Part shown: positions 11,138 to 20,829 of the stretch, piece by piece | Position numbering within the stretch: the stretch's first letter is position 1 | Layout: each line of letters starts with the position of its first letter | Origin: Gigaspora rosea | Lineage: Eukaryota; Glomeromycota; Glomeromycetes; Diversisporales; Gigasporaceae | DNA length: 64,000 nucleotides | NCBI GenBank assembly: GCA_003550325.1 | Contig: QKWP01000768.1 | Span: 12,726 to 76,725 of the forward strand | Reading direction: 5' to 3' | Position numbers and translations under genes: made by a program | The notes under the pieces: generated by a model | What the model was told of the DNA's origin: nothing | The model's input: the letters and a program-made list of their open reading frames with translations, nothing else | The model's database searches: none

Positions 11138-13882
11138 TCAGCTAATTTAACAAAAGAATTTATTAAAATATATTATTAGAAATATAAATCTTTAAATTAT
11201 TGAATATAATTTTAGTAATAATTATATTAAATTTATACTTACCAACTAATAATTTAACAAAATTATTTATTAAAATATATTATTAAAAATAAAATATATG
11301 AAATAATTTTACTAATTATTAAATTAAGTTAATACATGCCAGCTAATAATTTAGTAAAATATTATTAAATAAAAATTTATAAATATATAATTATGATTTT
11401 AAAAATAATTATAATTAAGTTTATACGTACTAGCTAATAATTTAAAAAGTTATGAAAATATATATTATTAAAATAAAGATATGTAAATTATTAAATAATA
11501 ATTTTATAATTATTATAATTAAACTGTACATACCAGCTAATAATTTACAAAGCATTATTAAAATATATATTAGATATATATAAATTATTAAATGATAATT
11601 TTTAATAACTAGACTTATATTTACCTCCTAATAATTTAATAATACATTTATTAAAATATATATTGTTAGAAATATATATATATTACTAAATGATGATTTT
11701 AAAATAATTATAATAAAGTTTAACTTACCCTCTAATAATTTAATAAAAGTATTTAATATTATTAGAAAAATGTATAAATTATCAAATAATTATTTTAAAA
11801 ATAAATATAATTAAGCTTTTCTTACCCGCTAATAATTTAACAAAAGCATTTATTAAAATATATTATTAAAATAATAATAAAACAGGGTGAAACCCATGTT
11901 ACAAATTGTATATAAGGTTAGGGTGAAATCCGCGTTTGATTATGTTTTTTATTATATAAAAGTGAATTTCATCCTCACGTGGTGGTGATCATAGCGGATT
12001 TCACTAACTCGCAACTCGGGTTCCACCCTGACGTATTATAATTAAGCTTATACTTACTAGCTAATAATTTAATAAAATCATTAATTCAAATATATATTGT
12101 TAGAAATATATATAAATTATTAAATAATATTTTTTATACTTACGGTCTAATGATTTAACAAAATTATTTATTAAAATATATATTATTATAGATACATATA
12201 TAAATTATCAAACAAAATAAGCTTATACTTACCCTCTAATATCGTAATATTTATTAAAGTATGGATCGTTAGAAATATATATAAATTATTAAATAATAAT
12301 TTTAATAATAATTATAATTAAGCTTATACTTACGAGCTAATAATTTAACCAAACATTATTAAATTATATATTGTTAGAAATATAAATAAATTATCAAATA
12401 TAATTTAAAAAATAATTATAATAAAGATTATACTTACCATCTAATAATTTAACAAAGCATTTATTAAAATATGAATAGTTAGAAATAAGCATATATAAAT
12501 TATTAAGCAACAATTTTAAAAAATAGTTATAATTAAGTTTATACTTACTGACTAATAATTCATCAAAAAGCATTTATTAAAATATTTATATTAATAAAAA
12601 GATATATAAATTATCACATAATAACTTTAATAATAATTATAATTAAGCTTATACTTACCAGCTAATAATTTAACCGAAACATTTATTAAATATGTAATGT
12701 TAGAAATATATATAAAGTATCAAATAATAAATTTAACTTAGGCTTATATTTACCATCTATAATTTAGAAAAATATATATTGGATTAAAGATATATAAATT
12801 GTCAAAGAATATTTTAATAATAATTATAATTAAGCTTATACTAACGGACTAATAATTTAATAAAGTATTTATAAAATATATATTATTAGAAATAAGAATA
12901 TATAAATTGACAAGCAATAAATTAAAAAATATTTATAAATCAGCCTATACTTACTCACTAATAATTCAACAAAAGCATTTATTAAATTATATATTAATAA
13001 AAATAAAAGAATATATATAAATTATAAAAGAATAATTTTTATATTTACCAGCTAATAATTCGATAAAAATATTTATTAAAGTATATATTATTAAAAATAG
13101 GAATATATAAATTATAAAATAATTTTAAAATATTTATAATTAAGTTTTTACTTACCATCTAAAAATTTAACAAAAGCATTATATATTAATAGAAATAAAG
13201 ATAGATAAATAATCAAACGATAATTTAAAAATAATTATAATTAAGCTTATACTTACTCGCTAATAATTTAGCAAACCATTTTTTAAAATATATATTGTTA
13301 GAAATATATATAAATTAACAAATGCTAATTTTAATAATTAAGCTTATACTTACGGGCTAATAATTTAACAAAAACATTTATTAAATATTTATTATTAAAA
13401 ATAAGTATTAATAAGTTTCAAATAATAATTCATGTAAATTAACGCATCAATTTTAAAGGGCAAATCAGATCGTAAGATCAGGTATAACGTGAAATTGAAA
13501 GAAAGATGGCGATTTTTCTTCTGTTTCTGCGTTCTAATAAAAACATTCCTTGCAAAACTTTGGTATAGGGACGTTTTTTATTAACTCTTAACCCAACCTA
13601 TCTTAACGCCTAGTCCTTATCCCAACGCGTTAGTAGGTTCACGTTACACCTGATCTTATGGGGTGCGCTACAACGCATACGCGCGCAAAAAATGATATAA
13701 TTCTTTCAAAAATAATACAACAGATAATTATAAAGAAAAAATAAATATTATTACCGTATTGTCCTCGTTAATTCACTATCTGAGGCGGGAAAAGCAGTAG
13801 TCATGTAAACATTTAGAATCATAAGAACCAAAATAAAGCAAAAAAATTTCATTGCATGTAATTTCATTGCGTGTAATTCCAT
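11138..13882 (-). CDS. Micro-exon gene for a secreted cysteine-rich peptide
   Basis: Exon 1 (13882-13755) has three in-frame ATGs (13882, 13867, 13852). From the third it encodes a signal peptide (KFFCFILVLMILNVYMTTA) and a short SDSELTRTI spacer, ending at a GTAATA donor in phase 2. Then come 21 exons of exactly three bases, each preceded by an AG acceptor and followed by a GT donor (GC once). Coding-strand triplets, by leftmost position: 13354 CCC, 13257 CGA, 13156 ATG, 13049 CTG, 12955 TGA, 12846 TCC, 12754 ATG, 12659 CTG, 12549 TCA, 12438 ATG, 12334 CTC, 12233 AGG, 12144 ACC, 12058 CTA, 11826 CGG, 11729 AGG, 11625 GAG, 11534 CTG, 11431 CTA, 11340 CTG, 11243 TTG. The last exon begins at 11141 and gives the stop at 11140-11138. 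In phase 2 this makes 22 codons without a stop and cysteine spacing CC-x2-CC-x-C-x7-C-x-CC. The precursor is 54 residues from the third ATG, 64 from the first. Transcription is not shown; function is unknown. Confidence 0.8.
11142..13357 (-). repeat. Tandem array of intron-like units separated by 3-base micro-exons
   Basis: Twenty-one introns follow one another. Most are 83-108 bases and share a common body: GTAAGTATAAGC at the 5' end, TTGTTAAATTATTAG at the 3' end and an AT-rich middle. They look like copies of one ancestral intron. The flanking splice signals are conserved while the three bases between them vary freely, the opposite of an ordinary satellite. The intron after triplet 11340 has a GC donor. 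The intron between 12058 and 11828 is enlarged to 229 bases by an inserted MITE. Confidence 0.85.
11883..12030. mobile_element. MITE (CAGGGTG ends) inside an intron of the micro-exon gene
   Basis: A 148-base insertion begins CAGGGTGAAACCC, and its right end is the complement of CAGGGTGGAACCC. Removing it returns the host intron to about 81 bases, the size of its neighbours. An element with the same CAGGGTG ends lies at 17448-17584. Confidence 0.75.
13473..13658. mobile_element. MITE (AGATCAGGT ends) inside intron 1 of the micro-exon gene
   Basis: Inverted ends TAAGATCAGGTATAACGTGAA and, from the right, TAAGATCAGGTGTAACGTGAA enclose 186 bases, bordered by TA. The same terminal word recurs at about 40161-40425 (both ends), 26858-26874 and 50015-50082. 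Without it intron 1 would shrink from 398 to about 210 bases. Confidence 0.75.
13755..13882 (-). other. Exon 1 of the micro-exon gene: signal peptide and triplicated start
   Basis: The three in-frame ATGs lie 15 bases apart and the first two 15-base steps are near copies (MELHA, MKLHA, then MKFF). This looks like a small tandem duplication at the N-terminus. The hydrophobic segment from the third ATG is a classic signal peptide, with a likely cut after the TTA near residue 20 of that form. No dibasic Kex2-type site is visible between it and the cysteine-rich tail; single arginines are present. Confidence 0.7.
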
Positions 13883-14055
13883 TGCGACAATAAATATTAG
13901 GAAAAATGAATTATCAAGTGAGAACAAAAATTATTGATAATAACAGGCGAATTGATAATTTTAACGTAGTGATGAATTATAAAAGCGAAAACCAAAATTA
14001 CCGGTAATAATAGATGAGTTGGTAATTTTTGGTACCATTTTATACTGTTTTATTT
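13883..14055 (-). promoter_or_regulatory. Probable promoter region of the micro-exon gene
   Basis: Upstream of exon 1 (to the right) the minus strand carries TTTTATAATTCATC about 100 bases before the first ATG and a further AGTATAAAATGG near 14045. Either could act as a TATA element. Location alone supports this. Confidence 0.3.
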
Positions 14056-14947
14056 TCATGATTTCCATGATCGTTTTTTTTCGAATCAATGTTAAAATCC
14101 TACACATTACTGTTGTGCCTGAAATTGACACCGCCCGAAGTCATGCTTGACTAAAATTAGATCATATTGCACTTATTAATTTGCAACTCAGGCAGGCGTA
14201 ACTTCAATTATCTAAAGTTGAACTTTAGTGGGTGCTAACTTCAGGCACAAAATTACCATATGTGTGACGCCAGGATTCTTTAACTTTTCAGATTTTCACT
14301 TGGCGTTATTCATAAACCAATAATTGCTTTAATTCGAAACAAATTTTATCGCGATTTGCAAAATGATTATTTTTGATCGAATTTTGCATATCGCTGTTCA
14401 CACTTGATTATCATTCGATCATACTCTAAATCAATTGATTATGTCACCTATTATATTTAATCCATTTTACAAATCGCGATCTATTTTTATGATTTACATT
14501 TTCTATGCTCATGCCCCTAAAACAACATCGATATTCCCAAAAACAACTTCGTACAATCGTGCAATCAAGCAACAAAGAGTTTTGGAACTCTCGGGCCAAT
14601 CAATATTAGTCCGGTCGATAAGGCTGACCATACTGCCAAAAAAAGTTTTCAAATGTAGAAATGGCTAGAATTGATAATACTTGTGCACAATTTTTGTCAC
14701 TAGAAAATCGCATTCATGGGAAGTATTCTGCACCATTAATTATAATACAATAAATTTTTGTTGAGCGAAAAAATTTAATTGTGCTTTGTTTTTTGAGCTT
14801 TCTACAACTTTTTTTCTTTTCTTGATAGGGATCTGATTATTAGTTCGGCTTCTTCAAGGTACTGGATCCTTTTTATTTTTTTTTGGTTTAGTCGTTCTAC
14901 GCCATGTCCATTAGGTCTTCATGCGCCCCTCAACCCCGCGCACAATC
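14056..14947. other. Unannotated region between the micro-exon gene and a hAT-like element
   Basis: A plus-strand open frame of 77 codons (14435-14668) has no recognisable domain and no duplicate. Nothing else is supported. Confidence 0.4.
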
Positions 14948-14955
14948 GTCATGGC

Positions 14956-16307
14956 TAGTGTTCTGACCCGTCTCAAAAATCCGACCCGGGTCACCCGCGG
15001 GTCGCCACCCGGGTGACCCGGGTGAGTCCCGATAAAAAAAAATTCTGCTACGGGCACCCGAGGGTAAATTTGATCTAAATAATTTTATATCAGTTCCAAA
15101 ATGATATACGTTTTTATTAGTCGTATCAAAAACAAGATTCAAGTATGTGAAAAGCTCTAATATATAATAACTTCACTCTTCTAATAAAACTAATCGTCTG
15201 CCACGATTGCCTTGTACATTTTTACTAATTATTTTTTTCATCATGTAAAATAAGGCATTTCTAAGTGCAAAAATTAAGTCTCATGACTATAGAAGAATAT
15301 CTCATTTCAGGATAGGATGAAATTCACTAAGTCGATCAAGTCAGTTAATAAACTTATTATAAAACATTTTTGGGTTTAACTATGATAGTAGTCGTATTTA
15401 TCGCTTTTGAAAAATGGTTCAAAATTGTTGTAAAAAACGAATTGTATTACTTTGTTCGTATAAGAATCTACAAATGTGGCAGGCTTGTATTAAAATGTAT
15501 AATCAATCATCACGTTTTTGATTACCTAAAAACTAGATCAGTATAAAGATCTGTAGGTATGACGCAAAATACCCCTATTTTAATTCTGGCCATCTGTACC
15601 ATATTGTCATAGTATGGGAAATTATAGCAGATCAATATGGTACCGGTATGGTACAGATTTTAGATAGTATTATATTGGTACTATATAATTCTGTGCTATC
15701 GTTACATATAGTATTAAAATAGATTTAGTATGGATGATCAGATTAGTATGTTATAGGGGTGTAAAATACCCATTTTAAAATCCGTACCATACTGCTTTGG
15801 TTTTATAAATTATTAAGCTTTAGTTTTTTAAAATTGGTGTTTTACGCCTAATACCAGACCGATTAGCTCGCTCATGCATACTGATTTTAAAAAAACCCAC
15901 CTAGTCAAATGTTAGAAAGATTTTATAATATTTGGATTTTAACTAATTTTGTATTGGCATATTATTATAAAATTGCTTTGACTATATACATGCACGATGC
16001 GCGCAATGAAGAATCTGAACACGCGTAAAAGAAGAAAAAAGCGAAAATATGCAAAAACTAGATAAATCTTCGGTGGAATGTAATTTTTTTCTTAATATTT
16101 GTTAATACATTCGCTATTTTTATTAATCTTGTTTTTCTTTTTATCTATGTGAATATGCTATCGTGGCAAATTAGATTTATGCGTAGATTATGATATTGCA
16201 GATATGGATGACCCGTTGGCCATCAAACGGGTGACCCGCGCGGGTGACCCGTGGGTTGACCACCCGGGTAATTATAATTTCAACGGGTCACCCGGATCAG
16301 AACACTA
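14956..16307. mobile_element. Non-autonomous hAT-like element (1352 bp)
   Basis: A perfect 8-base target duplication, GTCATGGC, occurs at 14948-14955 and 16308-16315. The inverted ends begin TAGTGTTCTGA. Just inside both ends lie clustered copies of a GGGTGACCC/ACCCGCGGGT word (about 14985-15065 and 16205-16290). The interior has smaller inverted repeats near 15550-15800 but no transposase. Eight-base duplications with TAG-type ends are hallmarks of hAT elements; assignment to that superfamily is inferred. Confidence 0.85.
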
Positions 16308-16315
16308 GTCATGGC

Positions 16316-17447
16316 CAACCTGTAACACATTCAACATAACTCCCATGCTTATTAATACTCAAACTCGCTTTTATTATCCAATTTAATATGTGGAGGGTAA
16401 ATTCGATCTTTCCCTTTTTTTTTTCTTTCTTTTTTTTTTTTTATACAAACTTGATATAACCCGTTTTTCTCGATCAGTTGATTGCGTGAGAAAAACCTTA
16501 ACATAATTCCCGGGCGCCTGTAAAAATTATTAGCCGAACGATTTTTCGGCCGATTAGGTTATTTTTGGAATAATAAGTTGATATTTCAAATATATACTTA
16601 ATTTAGGACTAGGTGACTAATATAAATATTCTATACAGTATTATATATGATAATATATCGATATGCATATCTCTGGTAGAATACAGAAATATAGTAATTT
16701 CAATGCATCTTTGCGATGAAAACAATTTGGAAGACTTATCATTTCGAAAACTTGTCAAAAACTTTGTGTTGGCAAGTCTTCTATAAGTCGGGTTTCTCAA
16801 GCATTTCAAAGATATGGATATGTTGAAAAACTTCTATCGCTTTCAGATCAACTATCTTAGAACGAAAAACCTAACTGGCAATTGTATGAATCACGAGATA
16901 CATTATTCGTGTAACAATTTGGAGGGCTATACACCGACTTGGATATACTGTACATATAAACAAGTAATATATATTCGGTATCTTTTTTTTAATACGTGCG
17001 CCTATTCATGTAATAAAAGACAAGGTTTATTGATTGACAAGAGCAGTCTTTTCCATAAATTTTTCATATAAACCAAGCACACCAAATATGTTGGGCAAGC
17101 ATTTGAACGAAAATTAAAACCGTTGACATAATTGTTATAATGATTGTAAAATAATCAATATGATAGAAAAATAGCTTTATTTTTATTACTTTTATTATTA
17201 TTTTTATTATACGGATCATGACGAAATCAATAACAACCGGATCAGCCGAAAAATTATTCAGCAAATTGTTACAGGCATTCCAGGAATTATGATAATAGCT
17301 GTAAATTTTCTAATGTCATCTTGTAGTACCTACTCCGGGGCCGATACCATTCCTAATTGCACGATTTACCGGTCCTTCGCGATCGACATTCAATTCCCAA
17401 TTCCAGGGGATCGCTAAAGCGGGGTAAAAATAGTAGTAATTTTATGG
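16316..17447. other. Unannotated region
   Basis: Open frames on both strands (for example 16814-17071 plus) lack domains, duplication or splice context that would support them. A T-rich run lies near 16420-16443. Confidence 0.4.
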
Positions 17448-17584
17448 CAGGGTGAAAGCTGAGATAGAGATAGTTACGTTGTTGATGCAGCTTACTTAGT
17501 TAGGGTTAGGGTTAGGTTGTTTACTATTTTAGATAGTGATCAGCATCAATAACGTAACAGGTTTTTTTCTCAGCTTTCACCCTG
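17448..17584. mobile_element. MITE (CAGGGTGAAAGCTGAGA ends)
   Basis: A 137-base element with inverted ends CAGGGTGAAAGCTGAGA on both strands, followed on each side by a related GTTACGTT word. Its centre contains GTTAGGGTTAGGGTTAGG, a telomere-like motif. No clear target duplication was found. Confidence 0.75.
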
Positions 17585-17770
17585 TCATGTAATTTTTAGA
17601 TGCACGTATGTCTGTCCCCCACTGATTTGTGCTACATGATCTACCCAATTGCATCGCCATGTGACCATACCGGACATATAACAGTTCCTGTTAACCTAGT
17701 TTAGATACTTTTTGATAATAGAGTTCTGCAACCCTAATAACTTTTCTATATAATTTTCTTATTTATTATG

Positions 17771-18368
17771 TGTTATACCAGGAACGCAGTCATGCAAATT
17801 GACGGAGTGTATGGTTACCTGCCATCTAGAATGGCGAGTTCGCAAAATCTTGCATTTGATTGGGCGTTAAAAAGCTATCATTTCACATTCAATGTGCTGT
17901 GCTGGTGTACCATACTTCTACTGTTCGTGTATGAGCATGAGCATACCGGTGTTTTATGCTCAACCTTTTCTATTTTTAGTTAGTTTTGTTATTTTATCGT
18001 TATTTATTTCTTATTTTGGCATATCTTGTGGCATAGTCGGTTGATTGAATCTCCAACGGGTGATCAAAGCCCCAAACGGGTGATCCAATCTCCAAACTAG
18101 TCCAGACGGGTGATCAATTACTCGTTTGGCAATACGAATTAAAAATATATAAGGGATTGGTTTTAGCTTATGGAGGAAGAAAAACTAGGGTTGTATATAG
18201 TATTTCTGTAATTATCCAATGCATTGATTCATATTAATAAAGAGGACCCTTATACCCGTAATTATGTGTGTTAGTTATCGTTTTAAACCATTTAACCTTA
18301 ATCACAATTTGTTCACGATCGAACTAAACCGGCCCAATTTCATCAAGCTCTCCCAACCGATCGTAACA
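17771..18368 (+). mobile_element. Solo or truncated long terminal repeat
   Basis: The segment starts TGTTATACC and ends GATCGTAACA, the TG...CA pattern with short inverted ends. It carries an AATAAA signal near 18236. It contains three copies of an ACGGGTGATC word near 18055-18115. CCAGATTTGGTA follows directly, in the position of a primer-binding site. No second LTR is in the window. Confidence 0.5.
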
Positions 18369-19064
18369 CCAGATTTGGTATTTGTGTTATTCTGAGAACG
18401 CAGTAATATGTATCATATGGTGGAACGAATCAGGTAAAATATTCTCTATCGCAATCAGACTGCCTTAAGATTCAAATTGTATTTATTGTGATCTATTTCG
18501 ATTTATTGAGTTTTACTTAAGATTATATTCAGTAGCATCAACCAAAAATTACTTCACAGACAACTTAGTTCGCAGAGAATTTAATTACAGGTAAGATTAT
18601 TTTACAATCGATTTATTCACAAATTTGTTTTATTGCAGTTATTTTAATGGCACCAGATTTCACAGACAAAGTAATTCTAGTCATTGTCGTTAGAATTAAG
18701 TTTAAACTTACCGTAAATTCTCGAAGTAGCGGGCATAGACGTTGTTTCGAGAATTTGCGGTAAAGATGGTGCAATTTATGAAGAAATTGTTGGCTAAATA
18801 TATTGTCACCAAAATGAATTTGTCTGTGAATTAACCGTCTGTAGAATAATCTTGTCTGTAAATTAATTATCTATGATCTAAGTTGTCTATAAAGTGATTG
18901 TTAATGATTTAATACGAAATGTATAACAAAGCGAAAAGTGCAGAGATAGAATGAAAATAAATTCGAACGGCCTATTTTGACCAGAATTATGACAGATATT
19001 ATAATGTTGGGCAACATTTGTGATCATCGATCACCGTAACAAAGACGGTTTTATTAGTAGAATT
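18369..19064. other. Possible internal remnant of the LTR element
   Basis: A short frame opens at an ATG near 18645 (MAPDFTDKV), preceded by intron-like GTAAGA...TTGCAG sequence, but closes quickly. It could be the decayed start of a retroelement interior. The evidence is weak. Confidence 0.25.
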
Positions 19065-19159
19065 TAAGAGTTTATTTTTTTTTATTTTTTTTTTTATTTT
19101 TTTTTTTTATAACTCCCTTTCGGAGACGCTCAGTGACGTACTTTATAAGAGTTTATTTT
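19065..19159 (-). mobile_element. Short poly-A retroposon (SINE- or LINE-tail-like)
   Basis: A 14-base direct repeat, TAAGAGTTTATTTT, flanks a 67-base insert (19079-19145). On the minus strand the insert reads as a body containing CTGAGCGTCTCCGAAAGG followed by a long A-rich tail with TAAAA-type interruptions. A long target duplication and an A tail are the signature of target-primed retrotransposition. The body is too short to assign a family. Confidence 0.75.
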
Positions 19160-19435
19160 ATTACAATGAAAAAAGTAAAATTAGAGAATTATAATTGTTA
19201 CACAATATATGTAATCGCAGAATTAATATAAATAGAAATAGCAAAAGTTAGTATTTTGACTATAATGAATAAAGAGAAGAGAAGCGTATAGTAAAGATAC
19301 TTTATGCCTGAAAGTTGTTTCAGTGTGTTTCTTGTTCCAAGTGAGACGTTTATAAATTGGTAACCAGTTGAGCAAGATAACAGTTACATCACGTTCCTGG
19401 TTTTAGCGCGACTGCGTCGCGCAGCTACCCTAATT
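19160..19435. other. Unannotated DNA with a second GC-rich palindrome copy
   Basis: The GCGCGACTGCGTCGCGC palindrome recurs at 19406-19422 in the same context as at 5899-5940. Otherwise no gene is seen. Confidence 0.5.
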
Positions 19436-20738
19436 TATTTGAAAAAGTACTTTAAAGCTGTATAAATAATGAAAAAAATGATAACTAATCATATGAAAGT
19501 CGTCTTATAATATTATTGTAGCTTATTTAGGCATGATTTCGCTATGGGAACTATTTTATGGTAATGTTTAGAATGTGCCATTTTGCAAATTGCGCAAATT
19601 TTTGAGAGACTACGCAGTATAAATTTCATAATTCGGGTCATCTATTGTAATTCTGGTAAGCTTGTATACTGCTGACCTGATTTATGCATTAATAAAATGT
19701 TGTGCAACAAACAGATACCAAATTGAATTTTGTTACTGTTACTCAATAATTAATGATCACGCATTTTAGTACTACTAATTGGCCGGAGCGTAGCGACGGA
19801 CCCTAAGTTTCTATGCGAAGTGATACAAAAATTACCTTCCTGATGTGCTTCAATTGTAAAAATCTTGACAAATTTTACTTTTTTGATATACTTGCATATA
19901 TTTGAAGTAAATCTTATCAGAAATGGAATTTGGAATTTTTTGTCTGTCCCCACGCGTGTCTATATTTGTGCTTTTAATGTTACCAACATATGCATATTAA
20001 CGCGTTTGTGTAATATGATGAACATCATATGATGAGCTCCGGACATATAATGCTACGCATTAGCCTAGTATATAGTGCTTGCATGCTGCGCAGTTGATTC
20101 ACATTTGCCCATTTCTAGCAATGCCAAGTAAAATTTGTAAGAAATATTTTGTGTTTATTAAAATTTATTCTAAATAACATAATTTAAAAATTTATTCCTG
20201 TAAGGTTAAAATGATTAAATTATTTAAACTTGCAGAATTTCATTTGGTGCACATTTTTTTAGCTGGCCTCTTAATTTATCCAAAATATCATTAATAAAAA
20301 AAATATTCTATCGTAATTTTTTTTTTAAAAAAATAAATTTTTAGATTATTTATTTAGTGGATGAATAAATGCCCTATATTAATCAAAGTAGCCAATATAA
20401 ACTATTTAAATTTAATGAACAGCTATCATTTAAAAAATATTTTGCATTTTTAAATTAGTGCTGATTTAAGTTATTAATCAATACATTTATAATTTACTAT
20501 TCAAGTTTGCAGCATTTTACTGTATATTTTATAATATCTCTTATCAGTTTATTTTATTTGTATGAGTAAATTTATTAATAAATCTATTCTTCGAAAAGCT
20601 ATAAATAAAAGATCTCAATTTTTTTAATTAAAATCATTGTTGAAATCAAATTGTGAATGCGTAGAATTAATTTGTATCACTAACGTAAAGTAAAACAGTA
20701 CCAATCATAGTAATTTTTCTGAATTTAGATTTTTTGGC

Positions 20739-20829
20739 AACGTATCACAACTTTTTTAGATATAAATCCAACGTACGTACATACGTACGTACGTATGTAC
20801 TATACTAAAATTTTTATTACTTTTTCAAT
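20739..20829 (+). promoter_or_regulatory. Conserved proximal promoter of LRR copy B
   Basis: The same AACGTATCACAAC...GATATAAAT block as in the other copies lies here, with the TATA-like word about 70 bases before the ATG. It is followed by an expanded ACGT microsatellite (20775-20803) whose length differs in all three paralogues. Confidence 0.55.

Noticed and set aside
11138..13440. Reading the 11-13.4 kb region as an ordinary AT-rich satellite
   Set aside because: The conserved parts of the repeat are exactly splice donors and acceptors, the triplets between them vary, and they join in frame with a signal-peptide exon to an immediate stop.
14930..15142. Minus-strand open frame of 70 codons
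   Set aside because: It lies in the GC-rich subterminal repeats of the hAT-like element and has no domain.
16814..17071. 85-codon plus-strand frame with several cysteines
   Set aside because: No signal peptide, domain, splice signals or homologous copy; expected by chance in this much sequence.
18588..18605. AG directly followed by GTAAGA (a possible zero-length exon or recursive splice site)
   Set aside because: A single occurrence with no confirmed exons around it; a chance match is likely.
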